A model generated the notes under the pieces. That model was not told where the DNA came from. It worked only from the letters and a program-made list of their open reading frames with translations, and made no database searches. The position numbers and the translations under genes are program-made. Source: Antedon mediterranea (lineage: Eukaryota; Echinodermata; Crinoidea; Comatulida; Antedonidae). Taken from it: a stretch of DNA of 64,000 nucleotides. Location: assembly GCF_964355755.1 (NCBI RefSeq), contig NC_092673.1:9059001-9123000 (forward strand). The letters are read 5' to 3'. Positions 10,371 to 22,522 of the stretch are shown piece after piece; the first letter of the stretch is position 1; each line of letters starts with the position of its first letter.

Positions 10371-13300
10371 CTGAAAGAAAATTAATAGCTATTAGAGTAC
10401 TAAATTTACAAAACAAATATAAAAACAACTTTGTATGAATACTGATGAGAAATGCCATAGTGAGTAGTTTATAATGCAACAGACGTCATTGAACATTAGG
10501 CAATACTTTTTACTTGAAATGCTGCTACAAACAAAGTAATTGCTACGTTGATAATTTGATGATGTGAGCGAAGAAATTCTTCATTTAGAGACGCTGTTGC
10601 AGGTAATCTTATAAATTCTAAAATCTAGCCAACTGGCAATAAAAAATGTTACTTTAACCTTTACTATTTAAACCAAAGTTTTTTAATTGGTATAAAATAA
10701 TTTTATAATTACCTCTCTTGGAGCTTGAGTTGCTACGAAGTCTTCATGTATTTTCCGTGCACGATTTGTATGTTTCGATGGTGATAGCATTCTGTATTCT
10801 TCACATGCTAACCAAAATTCTATATTTTCATCACTAAATTCTGTCTGTAAAAATTGTCTGAAAGCCTCCAGACCACCTAAGAGATTAAAATATCAATTAT
10901 TATAGTCAATTATTTGTATTTATAAAGAAGGAAGATTTTTCTATAACTATAACTTTTCAATCAAGACAATTTAGTAATTACCAATGTACCAATTAATTTA
11001 GTAGTGTATACAAGTATTAATAATATATATCATGTAATTACGTAGCCATAACATCGGCAGAGGTTCGAGGCTCACTCACTCCATGGTTCTGATGGTAGAA
11101 CGAGTCTTCTCGGATAAGGACTATAAACCATAGGTCCAGTGTACACATCTAGCTCCTGTGCACTTTAAAGAACCTAGTACATCTTTCGAGACGAGTAGGG
11201 GGTTACCCCAATGTATTAGTACATCACAGCCACTGATCACCAACTGGGCCCTCTGGGAGACCAGTCTTTGACTGAAGAGGTTACCCAGTATAAATATAAA
11301 TTTCAATTTCAAAAACAGTTTATTATGAATTAAATTTTGAATAAAAAAAAAGACTATTTTTTTTAAAATTTCTGACAAAATGATGAGATTTATGTAAAAT
11401 AACTTACATTTATCTCTTAATAATCTATCAAATGAATCACTCCATTGTTTGACCTCTTGAAGAGTGCATGGTGGCAGTGGTGGCTTCAACTTCTCTGTGT
11501 CTCTCAGAGCGCTATCTGTGTGTCGTCGTCGTAGTGATCGCACTTTATCCTTCAAATCCTTTGCACTGAAGAAAACAAATGAAATTCTGTCACTAACTTT
11601 ACTTTTCATTGAATTACTATTATCCTGTCTATCGAGCATTATGGTAATGTGTGATTGAGAACAGAGAAGAAATCCTAGTAGAGATTTACTTTTCATTTGC
11701 AAAATAGTAAGATGTACTAAGTGTGGTTGCATCAACAGATGTGATTGTAGCAGGCTGTGATACACAGGTATATAACCAACCAGGAAAAGCTCACGTGACA
11801 ATAAGTAGTAGTCAGCAAACAGCTGATTATATATAAAGGTGACTTCATCAGCCTCTACTTGCCATTTAATATCACACAATCATACTGCCATCTTTAGTTT
11901 TGTGTGGAGGTGTTATTCAATTCACACTTATGATTTCCTTGTATTATGGTCATGGAAGTAAATAACTTCCGTTTGAATTTTCAACCCACATGGGCTTTAA
12001 AATTACTAGGCAACACCTATGTTTATTTCTTAATATTAATTACTAATCAATATCAAATAGAGATCATGTGATATTTGAATTGCAAAATATCAAGGTTTTG
12101 GTTTTAATTACTAATTGAAATTCTAATAAATGAATACTATTTAACAATGAACTAATATATATGATGTAAGACAAAGTCCAAATGTATCAACAGCAGCTCA
12201 TTAATTAATCATAGAATAAGATAAGATAATATAGAAAGGAGTATTAAAGGTTTGGAATATGTAAATTACATTTTAGAATTGTGTTCAATTGTAAATGATT
12301 TTATAATTTGACAAAATGATCAATAATATAAATAATAATAAATAATTTTGTTTGTATATAATTAAAATAATAATAATATTAGTAATAATAATAATAAAAT
12401 CTAGTTTAGTAAATGGGCCTGTTTTTGCTATGAGTTAACACAATTTAGCGTAGGGGGTAAAATATCTATTACAATGTATTGTAAGTGTGTAATGACATAT
12501 TAATAATAAAACAATAATATAAATGAAAGCACTCAGAAACTGAATGAAGCACTTGGCAAAATTTATCGGGGAAAACTATATTTGGAGAGAGAGGGCTCAC
12601 TACTTTTATTTATAATTATTTCAGTCCATGTTAAATGAATACAGAGAGTGTGCTATTTAATATCATATGGAAGATGCATGCAAGTCAGATTTTAATATAA
12701 TAAGCTTTTGTGACATAACTACCGTACTGACGCGGGTATAAGCCCATACTCGGGTATAAGCCCACCCCCGACTTTTGACTAACTGAAAATCATAGGCATG
12801 TTCTGTAAGTATATACCTATTAACACCCAAATATTCAGTATGATGACTTAAAGACCCATTCCCTACAATTTTTTATGTTTTGTAAAAATATTGCATACTG
12901 TATATTACTTTAAAAACATTAAACCAGGTCATTCCTTGTCTTAAATGTACGTTTTATGGTAAATTATGATAAAAAGAGAGAAACAAAGCACTACCTAAGT
13001 AGCTCGCGGTGAATGTCCTCTTGTGGACGGTTTTAGCTAGCCTAGATAGGCTTAGTTTTGTAGGCCTAGCTTGTAAACAGCAGTAATGTACCAACATTGT
13101 ACCCTAGCTATAGGCCTAGCCTGACATCTAGTTGCTGCAATAATTGTCTTTCTGTTTTTGCCAGAATTCATTAATACAAATTGTAGGAAAATCAGTATTT
13201 TCACTGAAAAGTTAAGAGTCTTTCATTTGTTTTGGTCTCACGATCGATTGAAAAGTGGGTGGTGAATTGCAGAAGAAAAACAAAAATATCAATCCGTGCG

Positions 13301-16300
13301 AAAGGCATGTTGGGATTTTAATTTTTTTAGAATCCCCTTATTGTTCACTTTTTTAACCATATAAAGGCGACAAAATTTATCGCAACAGGACCTTATAGTA
13401 TTTATTTTTACATTAAATGTAGTTGTGACCTTAAATTAAATCTAAAAAACGTAGTTTAAGAATTGTGGATGCAGCAAATTCTGTAAAGTTAGCAACATTT
13501 TATTTTTCCAAGTAATAATGAACCAAATGTGTTAAAATATATCTCGGTAGGCAGTCACAAATGAGTATAATACATGAATAGAAATGTATTTGAATTTGAA
13601 TAACCATCCATACTGTAGTCATTAACTTTCAATCAATATAATATTCAAATTTAATTCATGTAGTTGGTTACTGTAATTAGATTCCTTGAAAAAAGTGCAT
13701 TGCAACCACATTCAACAACAGAATATTAAAATACCAATTTAGTTTTATAATAATGTATTCAGTATATTTTGTGTCATGAACACATGTAATTAATTAATTT
13801 AACTTTGATTAGCATTATTTTATTTTATTTTTTAAATGCTTTCATTTCAATTAAAATACAAAAAATATTGTAAGTTGTTTTCAACTAGCGAGTAGTCAAT
13901 ATTAAAATGTCATAATTGAAATTCTTCATGCTCTATAGAGGGCACCATTCATAATTTACAGATTGCAAAATAGAAAAATATTTTGAAAATGTATTTCTTG
14001 GAAAAAATTGTGAATTGCGTTTGGAACAAATGATAATTGGTGGTCTAACTCTTCCCTGATGATTTGTTTTCTTAGAGTTTGTTGTATGTATACCTATAAC
14101 TAGCATGTTCAACCACTGATACAATGTTACAACTTGGCCTGCAAGCCAATTTGCAGTGCAAACTTTTACAGTACATGTAGGAATAATTTATTAGATAAAA
14201 CAATTTACAACTTGATACAAAAAAGTACAATATGTAATATATCCTATGGTTTTTCCATAAAATAAGGTGAAGTTGATGTTGCCTGTAGGTCAAAGTTGTG
14301 AAGATATCACACACTAAGACCAAAAAAGAAAGTGTATTTGTCCAACACATATCAATAGTAAGCTTTCGAGTTGCGATGACCGACAAACTAACTAGGTCAA
14401 GTTGATGTGTCGTTGGTCATCTGGAAAACTTAGTAGAGGTTGGTAGCGAGAAAACATGTCCTAATATCCCTGTATGCACATTAGTAACATGACATACTCT
14501 GGTAGTCATTCACTGCAGGTTGGTCCTCTCTGGAACCATACTACTAAAATGTTTTTATTTTATAAATATTTTAAGTACTTATTGTATAGAAATGTATTCA
14601 TTTTTATTTATTTATTTTAAGTCTCCATACCACACGCTAGTAGAAACTTAACTGCAATTATAAATATACAATATCAATTTGACTTCTATGCAAACACTTG
14701 TAGGCGAGACATGATGTGTGAATATGATTCATTAAATGAATAGCTTGTTTAATGACTCACGTTATCACAAAATAAAGATGATATATATCATAAATTCCAT
14801 TTTACTGAAATTGACAGATCCAAGAAATAACTATTATAAAATCTATCAATATACAGTAAAATTAGAATGATCTGATGTCAGTTTAATATGAATCTATTAA
14901 TCTCCTTAAGAATGGCCACTATGAAATATGATGAATTCATATGTCAATGGTTAAGTTTGAGGAGGAAGATCATTCCAGTTTTAAATTCTTCAATAGGTTA
15001 AAAAATGTGTTAATTATCAATGTGAAAGATAACATTCTTTCTAAATTTCATACTGATTTTATCATACAGTAATTATTTATTCCCTTAATGTTTAAAGTGT
15101 ATGTAATAAATTTAATAAAATTTGCTGGTAGAAATAATGGTAAATCACAAATGGGAATAAAATGTTTAAAATTAAAATTCATAAATGTGTCATTGTCAAA
15201 CAATTTATCCAATTAAATATTCTGAATCAATATTTAATGTGTTTAATGTGTGTACAACTTTCATGGCACTAAATCATCTGGGAATATGAAACAATCTCTA
15301 TTATTAATATACTGACATTAAGTATCTTAGTTTATTACCTTTGACCCAACATGCAAGTTTTTGGTGAACAAGAACATGGTTATTTTTGCCTTATCAACAT
15401 CTGGGACATTCATTTTATGTTATGAATTTCTCAACAGACCTATTATACTAATGTATAATAAATATATAAATGACAGTTTGCAGTGCCTTTTCCTGAAAAA
15501 AGAGTATAAATGTGACTTTGTGTAGATTTTATAATACTAGTGGGATAAATTCACTTTATCATGTTTACTTGAAAGTGCCTGTAGTACTGTACACTGTATT
15601 TTGTGTACCCAATACAGTACTTTCTGAAAATGATTCCCGGCATGAAACTTTCAAGAATTCAAAGGAGGATCCAGCATTATAGATTAGGGAGGGCTAAATA
15701 TTTCATAAATGATAAAAACGATCTGTCGGTTTGCAGAAAAATAATAATAGTTATTATTTTATTTAAATTTTAGTGGGGGCTGTTTATCCCCCGCCTAAAT
15801 GCGCGCCTGGAATTGCAACCACTTGCGAATTTTGCGAACGTTTAATGTGCACGTAAGTTTCTGGTTTTACATTTTTTTTATAACTACTATTTTGTATTTG
15901 GGAGGAAAATTCATACAGAATATTGCAGATGTTATATTAATTGGCTAATGAAAGTATTGTATATTTAATGGTAAATTTATGGATTGAAAAAAGTGTATTT
16001 AAACAAATCCAGACAGATTTATGGATAAATCCACAATTACTACCCAATTAGATGAAAAACAATTTGGTAACCGACTAGAAACAAGTAAAACTTTCGAAAT
16101 TTGAAAATTGTTTTAAAGTTGTTTTTAAGCTGTTGTGTTATCACAATATAATTTGTTTACTGTATATAATAGTTTTTATATTTTAATCAATTTTATATAT
16201 TGATTTTTTATATCTACCCGCAAGATTTTATATTGCCAAGAGAGTATGAAATAAAAGCCATGATTATTATAGTATTCTATAAAGTATAGTTCATTTGAGA

Positions 16301-19300
16301 TTCAACTGATCTTTGATAAATATCTGCAAGGCTAATCTGAATTAATATGATGACTATGGTGGTTTCTATAGAATATCTCTGAACTTTATTAACAATTTAA
16401 CAGGTAGCATACCGTAATAGATTTGAACCATTAACACTATGAAGTATTTCATAAGACAATGTGAACATGTCCAGAAAACTTTCCATCAGATTTTAAACAA
16501 ACAGAGGTAATACAGAGTAACAACAACCTTTTTACTTAAAAAACAATACAATTATTACCAACAAGGTGTAATTAGATCAAATCTAATGGCCGCATGGCCA
16601 GACGGCAAATAACTGACAGTGATCTCCTTATCCCCTGACTTTACTTGGAACTTTCAGCTTCAATGCTCCAACTTTTTTTTAGTTATCCTTACTCTTCCTT
16701 AAAATGTTCCTAAAGAACCAGCTTCTTGTTTAGTTGCTTCCTTTTTCCTATCTTTTCTTCTGAGATGGGCAATTTAATTTAATTTTTTTCATTTAATTTG
16801 TTATTCTAATTTGTTTGTGCTTTGTTTTATTTTGTTTATCTTTATAAATTCTATTCATTTAATTTTTATTGTTACATGTTTGTCTTGTCATGTTTTTTTT
16901 AGGCCACCCTAATGATCAGCTTTCGCTAGATGGAGCACTCTCGTAAAATATTGTTGAAATAAATTCCATATAAAAACAACTAATGGGCATATTTGAATTA
17001 CACATTTTTAACAATACATCAAAAACATTTTTCATTGTAAAGGAAAATTATCTGCAGAAGTGTATTGATTAAAAAAAATATTGATCCCTGTAGCAATTTT
17101 AAATTAACTGTTAACTTTGAAACACATTTGTTATATTATATTGTTGTCTAAAAAAAATGTTTACAAATCTTAATTTGTTTCTTTATTTGACCAGCATGAT
17201 ATCAATTACAATAACATAGAATAAAAAAATAAAAAAAAACATTTCTATTACCTGATTTTTAATGTAATGTAATGTGACATTTATATAGCACTATTTAATG
17301 AAGATCAGAGTGCTGTGGACTTAGATGTTACACCTTTACAACAAAATTCTTCTTCCCTAAGGGCCCGTTAGAAAACACACACACGAGCAATATGCATACA
17401 CTGGAGCTACGGTTTATAGTCCTTATCCGAGAATACTTGTTCTACCACCAGAACCATGGAGTGAGTGAGCCTCGAACCCTTGTCGATGTTATGGCTATGG
17501 ATTACGGTTCCACTGTCTTAACCGCTCGGCCACTCACTCCTCCTCACTCAAATATTTAAAGTCCGGATAGATGTTATCTTTTTTTTTTCTTTTCAATAAT
17601 TTTTTTTCTTTATAAAATCAGCTACAAATACAGGGTTGTATGTATTATCAATTATTTAATAGACAGTGCTAAAAACAATACAAGCCGCAATAAAGTTGAT
17701 GTCTGAAAATATTAAAGATATGTTGAATATGCCATTGTAATGTCACCTAAAGTAATATTCACTTTGACCAAAAAAGAATAACCTGAAAAAACGTAATTTA
17801 AAGCGAAAAAATACTTGTCTGTCAGACAACGGTTTTGGTTAAAATTAACCGTTTCTTTTGTCTTTTTATAAGTGAAATTATTTATTTTTTTTCAAAGAAG
17901 TGAATAACTTTATTAAAACTGCAAAACAGCATATTCAAACATTTTTCATGTTTTTGGAGGACAATACATCTTTAATATTCATTTAAAAAATTATCATAGT
18001 GTCATATTCACCCCTTTAGTAACTTAAGCAATGAATTATATAACAATAATATATTTTGTAAAAATCAGATTGAAAAAAAACCCCCTAAAAACTCAAAGGT
18101 TCAAAGGTATTTCTGATGCTAAATATTACTGCTGTATCATACATGACAGTATCATGAATGAATCAAACGATTTTAATGTATTATTAATATTGTTTATTTA
18201 TAGCCTTGAAATAAAAGAATATTTAATTGAATAAAATGGCATGAAAGTAATTAAATGGACAATATTTCAGTAATTGGCAGATGTGATCTATAAAATACTT
18301 GCTTAATATGATCACAATATCTATATCAGGGTGGTAGGGGGAGGGGATTCAGACACTGAGTATTTGAGTCACAGCTGCCATTACCAACCAAACATTTTGT
18401 GCATTCATTGTGAACACCTACATGGGAAGTACCAAAGGTTGAAAGGGAAAGTCCCCCTCGAGGCCAGTGTGATAAATGCCAATAATCAATTAAATTGAAC
18501 TTATATTGTTAAATTTTTTGTTAATCATTTATTATCGACGTTGTTTTCATGTTGCTTCTTGAATTTATTTAATTTAAATGATCAATGTTCCTGTTTCTTT
18601 GTGCAATTATTACAGTAGTTCGTCAATGCGCTAACAAGGTATATGGCCTATAGCGACTATGCACCGGGTGCGTCGGACTGTCAACAAAATAACGATTATT
18701 TAATTAAAAGCAATACTGTACGGAATAAGGAATTATATGCCTTAACTATGTGGACTGTCAGAGACAGATTCTGTTTTGATAGGAGTAAGGGGGTAGTGGG
18801 CGTTTACTGTAGATTAAGCATGTTGCCCTGATTATGGGCTGTATACTTGCTTAATTATGATGTAATCATGACTCATGTAATCAAATAATAGTTGATATAC
18901 TATATATCTATATGATACTAATGTAGTGATGAGATCTGTATGATATCTATAACTGGCTTATGTGATCAAATATCTATACGTAGTATGATGAGTATCTATA
19001 TATAATACTGGCTTAGTATGATATGATCAAATATTTATATGATACTGGCTTAGTATGATGTGATTAAATATCTATATGGCTTATTTTACATTCAAATAAT
19101 AATGTAATATGTAAATCCATTTTGGGATTTTCTGAGTAATCTGATAATTAACTTATAGTAGGTAATTTAATTTCGGTATTGATCGACAGATCGAAACTTA
19201 ATTGTCTTTAAGGACACATTCAAAGATTTTATACACTCCATTAGCTACAGGGTGCACGATAAAGTAGTCATTGTTGTGTGAAAACACTTAAAGTGACATA

Positions 19301-20903
19301 TTTTCAAGTTGATAATTAATGTCAATGGTTTTAAATACCTCACCCAAGCAATTCTTTCAATAATCTATATAGTAATGCTACTAAATGTTTTGCGTAATTT
19401 TACGTATCTCCTCCAAAACCACTGAAAGATACATGCTCACATTTGGCACACTGATGTTTATTGAGGGGCTGCACGCGATAGGCTGTCACTTTCCTGAATT
19501 ATAAGGGTAAACACTAAAAAAAGGCAAAAAAAAGCAGTAATTTGACGTCTCAGCGACCATGTTACGTCACTGTATAAACTACGCGACCTTCTCTGTTGTG
19601 TACCGCCCCATGACCGGATCTACAAATACCATGCCGGGCCGCTAAATAAAAAGTGAGCAAATCGCTGTGACCATTGATATCAATGTTTAGTACGTTCGAG
19701 TTCGAATCCGCGGCATGGTTAAATCTAAAAATCAAAACTAGACCTCAATCTAATAATCTAATTACAAAACTAGCAAAAGGGATACGAAACCTGACACACA
19801 AAAAGCAAAATATAATAATAAACCATGAAATAAAAAAAAAATGTGAATGACCAAAAAAAAAACAAACAAAAAAAACCACAAATGGATTACGGTAATGAAA
19901 AATTCTGTAAAAAAAAATAATCACAATGAAAAATACACCTGAAATATAGTTTGGTATTTTGCGTTAGTGTCCGCGCGCATCATGCATTTTTGTGTTGATT
20001 TCAAGTCCGTAAGAGGCTGTGGTTTTATTATGCCAATATTCAATCTTAATTCTATAAATTACCAATTCATATGTTATCATTGGAATGTTTTCAACTGCCA
20101 ACTTATTATCAGAGTTCAACCTGCATCTCCCTCTCATGTACATGCATGTTGTTACTTTCTGATGCGCATCCTAGATTAATATTCACACAGCACAATTTTT
20201 CGTTAGCGACTTCCATTTTTGTAAAGTCCTATATTCAGTATTGGTTTTATTTTGTAGCTCATAGTTACTTAAAAGTGAAGGAATACTTGGTGTATAACAA
20301 AATCGATGGCTTTTTATGAGGGAAGAGTGCGCTTATTATGATACTTACTCATCCCATGCGAATTAGTATATAACCATATATCAAAGCCGACAAAGATCGT
20401 GCGGAGCACAGGTTACTGCTAGTATTCTTTAATTATTTATTGTGTAAATTAATTTACTTTCCTCAATATCAAATTTTTCAATTATTCAATAATTCTAATT
20501 ATGATATTATAATAATATATCATTTATATTTTAACAATAAAATATGTGTTATCAAATGACTAAAAATATTAATTTTAATGTTTCCAAACAAATTAATACC
20601 TTCATCAAGAGTGATATTAAACACTACTGTATATGACCATACTGCTATACAGTACATTGTAAACAACATTACCACATCAACATATCAATACAATTCCATT
20701 AACTTATCAATACAGTTTTTTGTTACAATTAAAACAAATCCTCCTCTATTCCTCCTAACAATGATTGACAAATGAATAACAGTTCCTCATATATTATAGG
20801 TGGAATTTGTTTATATGGAATAATAAGTAAAATTACTGAAAGCTTACGTGGAACTTCGAGCTGGAGCACGAACTGGAGGCTCAAAGCGTTGAAAACCAAA
20901 CAT
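10188..20903 (-). CDS. R4/B-type RGS protein gene (four coding exons)
   Basis: RGS proteins speed GTP hydrolysis on Gi/Gq-class G-alpha subunits at the inner face of the plasma membrane. They shorten signalling from G-protein-coupled receptors. The exons are 20848-20903 (tentative), 11408-11565, 10713-10876 and 10188-10370. Every junction has GT/AG and the phases join without a break. The product is 186 residues, normal for small R4 RGS proteins (about 180-210). AKDLKDKVRSL near residue 20 matches the N-terminal amphipathic region of R4 members. The RGS domain runs from about residue 60 to 178. It includes EFSDENIEFWLACEEYR, APREVNLDSATR and LMEKDSYPRFLKSDIY. Residues that contact G-alpha in RGS4 (Glu-Asn in DEN, Asn in VNLD, Asp and Arg in DSYPRF) are all present. 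No second domain is seen. The exact orthologue (RGS4, 5, 8, 16 and so on) cannot be fixed by eye. Confidence 0.85.
10713..10876 (-). CDS. RGS exon 3, central RGS domain
   Basis: The acceptor is atctcttag and the donor is gtaatt. The first two bases complete a Cys codon begun in exon 2, and 54 full codons follow. It encodes GLEAFRQFLQTEFSDENIEF and WLACEEYRMLSPSKH, ending APRE. This is the most conserved part of the RGS fold and includes the G-alpha switch-contacting Glu-Asn pair. The intron to exon 4 is 342 bp. Confidence 0.96.
11042..11300 (+). mobile_element. tRNA-derived SINE, 5'-truncated, in RGS intron 2
   Basis: It begins inside a tRNA-like head (gaggttcgaggctcactcac, B-box). It continues with tctcggataaggactataaacc and aggtccagtgt, a central segment like that of MetaSINE-type elements as I recall them. 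The same segment occurs in the SINE at 17261-17545. The 3' part (gagtagggggttacccc) is not shared with that copy. The A-box half of the head is missing. Confidence 0.75.
11408..11565 (-). CDS. RGS exon 2, N-terminal helix and start of RGS domain
   Basis: The acceptor is ttgttttcttcag and the donor is gtaagtt (complement at 11401-11407). It encodes AKDLKDKVRSLRRRHTDSAL, then a linker rich in Pro, Leu and Thr, then EVKQWSDSFDRLLRDK. The first part parallels the SAKDMKHRL segment of R4 RGS proteins, which helps attach them to membranes. The phase (one base in, one base out) fits both neighbours. The intron to exon 3 is 531 bp and contains a SINE. Confidence 0.93.
12720..13460 (+). mobile_element. 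TIR element of the ATAAGCCCAC family, one end only
   Basis: The left end reads TACCGTACTGACGCGGG, then two rounds of tataagccca. About 60 bases match the reverse complement of the right end of the element at 34854-35679. The interior from about 12931 (taaatgtacgtt, gcctagctataggcctagcc, tttatttttacat) is similar to 43420-43950. I cannot find the matching right terminus. The segment lies in RGS intron 1. Confidence 0.65.
13461..17260. other. RGS intron 1, AT-rich, no gene seen
   Basis: No exon is recognised. At about 16880-16960 the string accctaatgatcagctttcgctagatggagc followed by aaataaa looks like the 3' end of a retroelement, but no coding remnant is attached. Around 15770-15810 a short GC-rich patch (ccccgcctaaatgcgcgcc) is probably a transposon fragment. 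Confidence 0.45.
17261..17545 (-). mobile_element. Full-length tRNA-derived SINE in RGS intron 1
   Basis: On the minus strand the head begins about 17542 with GGAGTGAGTGGCCGAGCGG then TTAAG (A-box), and GGGTTCGAGGC (B-box) follows. The ends GGAGTGAG and CTCACTC can pair like an acceptor stem. The head resembles class II (Leu/Ser) tRNAs. The body carries ctcggataaggactataaac, shared with the SINE at 11042. The 3' end is gtgctatataaatgtcacatt followed by a short (acatt)n tail at 17261. It is probably mobilised by an L2-like LINE, judging from the tail. Confidence 0.85.
17712..17975 (+). mobile_element. TTAA-ended MITE, copy with shortened left end
   Basis: It starts TTAAAGATA and jumps directly to gttgaatatgccattgtaatgtc, missing about 25 bases present in the copy at 33251. 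The right end is intact (ggacaatacatctttaa). The interior follows the family order with tttttataagtgaaa and gaagtgaataac. It lies in RGS intron 1. Confidence 0.8.
18865..19085. repeat. Degenerate ~40-bp tandem repeat
   Basis: Several imperfect copies of a unit like actggcttagtatgatgtga followed by tcaaatatctatatgat. A single similar unit (cttgcttaatatgatcacaatatctatatc) occurs earlier, at about 18298-18327. Confidence 0.6.
19628..19719 (+). other. tRNA-like remnant
   Basis: A 9-bp closing stem (ACCATGCCG at 19628-19636, CGGCATGGT at 19711-19719) encloses GTTCGAATCC at 19700-19709, the usual T-loop sequence. The T-stem does not pair and no A-box is evident, so a working tRNA is unlikely. It may be a tRNA pseudogene or SINE head. 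Confidence 0.3.
20848..20903 (-). CDS. Candidate RGS exon 1 with start codon
   Basis: An ATG (plus-strand cat at 20901-20903) with A at -3 opens 18 codons reading MFGFQRFEPPVRAPARSS plus two bases. It ends at a strong gtaagct donor (complement at 20841-20847). The two spare bases AC join the first T of exon 2 to give Thr, leading into TAKDLKDKV, so the phase fits. An in-frame TAG lies a few codons upstream of the ATG. R4 RGS genes usually have such a short first coding exon ahead of a long intron; here the intron would be 9.3 kb. The exon is too short to recognise by similarity, and another first exon is possible. Confidence 0.5.
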
Positions 20904-21571
20904 ACTGCAATGCTTAAAATGTGAAGCAGTCTAACCACATCCACTCTTACTAATATCTGATCAGAGAGAACGCAAAGATACACAGCCTATGTTTACCCAC
21001 TGAAGCATATAGCATGATGCCTTAATTAAACTAAGTCAGGCCAGTCCACCGCACGTCAAGTGCTCACACAACAAAATTACTCTAACGTTCAATCGCAAAT
21101 TTTCTTCTTTAATACTAAATTAAATAATTGTCTTGTAGTTTGAAATGCATATATTTTTTCACTCCTCAACAAATAAGAGTGTAGAAACGTTTGCTGTATT
21201 TGAAAGTCTTCAAATGCACTGATAGGCATTAGTTGCTTGACAAGACAAAGGTTGTATTAATTACTCTCCAAGCAGCAGGTCGTCGCTAAAAAAACTACAG
21301 CAGTCAGTTTACAATGTACTGTAGATAATCATTTCAACAAAGTAATTTCTGTGTTCATTTGTACTACTAACTTTAAATCTATTAATCCTTTCAATGTTTA
21401 TCATTTTGACAGTTGTGATAGTTGTTTTTACTATTTCTTTTGTCTCGTGGAAGAAAAAAATTGGTTGTGAACGAGCCTCTGTTTTAAAATTTTATTATTT
21501 ATTACAAAACGCCTAAATAAATTCCTGTCATTTGAATGGACGAGTGTGGGTCACATGGCATGCAATAGTAT
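20904..21571. other. Upstream side of the RGS gene
   Basis: If exon 1 at 20848-20903 is right, the 5' UTR and promoter lie here on the minus strand. I see no clear TATA box or CpG-rich patch. A gctatatgc string near 21005 is weak. Confidence 0.2.
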
Positions 21572-21599
21572 GTACTATTAAACGATCGTTTAATAGTAC
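21572..21599. repeat. Perfect 28-bp palindrome
   Basis: GTACTATTAAACG followed without a spacer by its complement, centred on CGATCG. No surrounding element is recognised. Confidence 0.9.
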
Positions 21600-22522
21600 T
21601 TTTTAAACATTTCTGTACGAAAAAAAAAAATCATTTTGCGGATGAAAAAAAAAATCTAGTGTACTAATTACTGTGGAAAACAATGTGGCACCTATTGTCT
21701 TGCCTCTGTTTTGTTTGTAAACACCACCGACATATGCAGCAGCAGCAGATTTTTGTGTACAATTTCATTCAAAAATGCATTAAAATTAGCTTTAGATCAT
21801 TTTCAGGATTTTGATTAATTAATGGGGGCATTCCTACGAGACGTGGAATCGTTGGAAAAAACATAATTAGCCTAATATGAGTTCCAGTTGCCTGTTGAAG
21901 TTTCGTATTGCTGCAGCCTAGCTGTGCCTATGGGCCTAGGCCTGTTAGTATTATGCTGGCCTAGGCGTTTTAGCCTTGCTAGGCCTAGGATTGTTTGGTC
22001 GTTTGTTGACATAATTAACACTGCAGTAGACGCGTTGTATTTTTTTTTTATATCAAGAAGTGATCAAACGGTAAAAATTAAATGCTTGGGACTAGTTCAT
22101 GTCAATCAATGAAATCTACTACAAATAGAAATGTATTGTAATACAATTATGAAGGAATTCCAGGAATATAAAAAAATTCCCCATCGTTTTAGGAGGGAGT
22201 GAGAGTATATTCAAAGCTGGCCATTTATTTGAATAAATATTATTCATCTGTCATTCATCTTAATTAATAAATTAATACAATCTTTTCTCATGACTTCTCA
22301 AGCATAGAATCTTTTTTGTGAAAATATACAGGCAACACCTTTAATTTCATAGTAAATGTTTTTCCTGGCACTAAATTAAAATTTAGATCCCATTTCATCA
22401 TAATAATAACTAGTAACGTTATAGAATTCCAGGGTTGGAAGAGCCTATGTAAATTGACTGCAGCGTAAAATTAACCAGCATCCAACAATACCACTAACAA
22501 TTTACCGGCGGTCAGCGTATAT

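Larger units (their letters stand above)
17976..20847. other. RGS intron 1, no gene seen
   Basis: A degenerate tandem repeat (18865-19085) and a tRNA-like remnant (19628-19719) are listed separately. The 19500-20330 part is slightly richer in CG dinucleotides but shows no exon I can recognise. Confidence 0.4.

Noticed and set aside
11121-11879. A 252-codon minus-strand frame across RGS exon 2
   Set aside because: Only 11408-11565 is exon. The rest is intron and SINE read through; the splice sites and RGS homology show the true structure.
21888-22112. 74-codon frame near 22000
   Set aside because: Runs through aggcctagg-type low-complexity strings and shows no known family or splice support.
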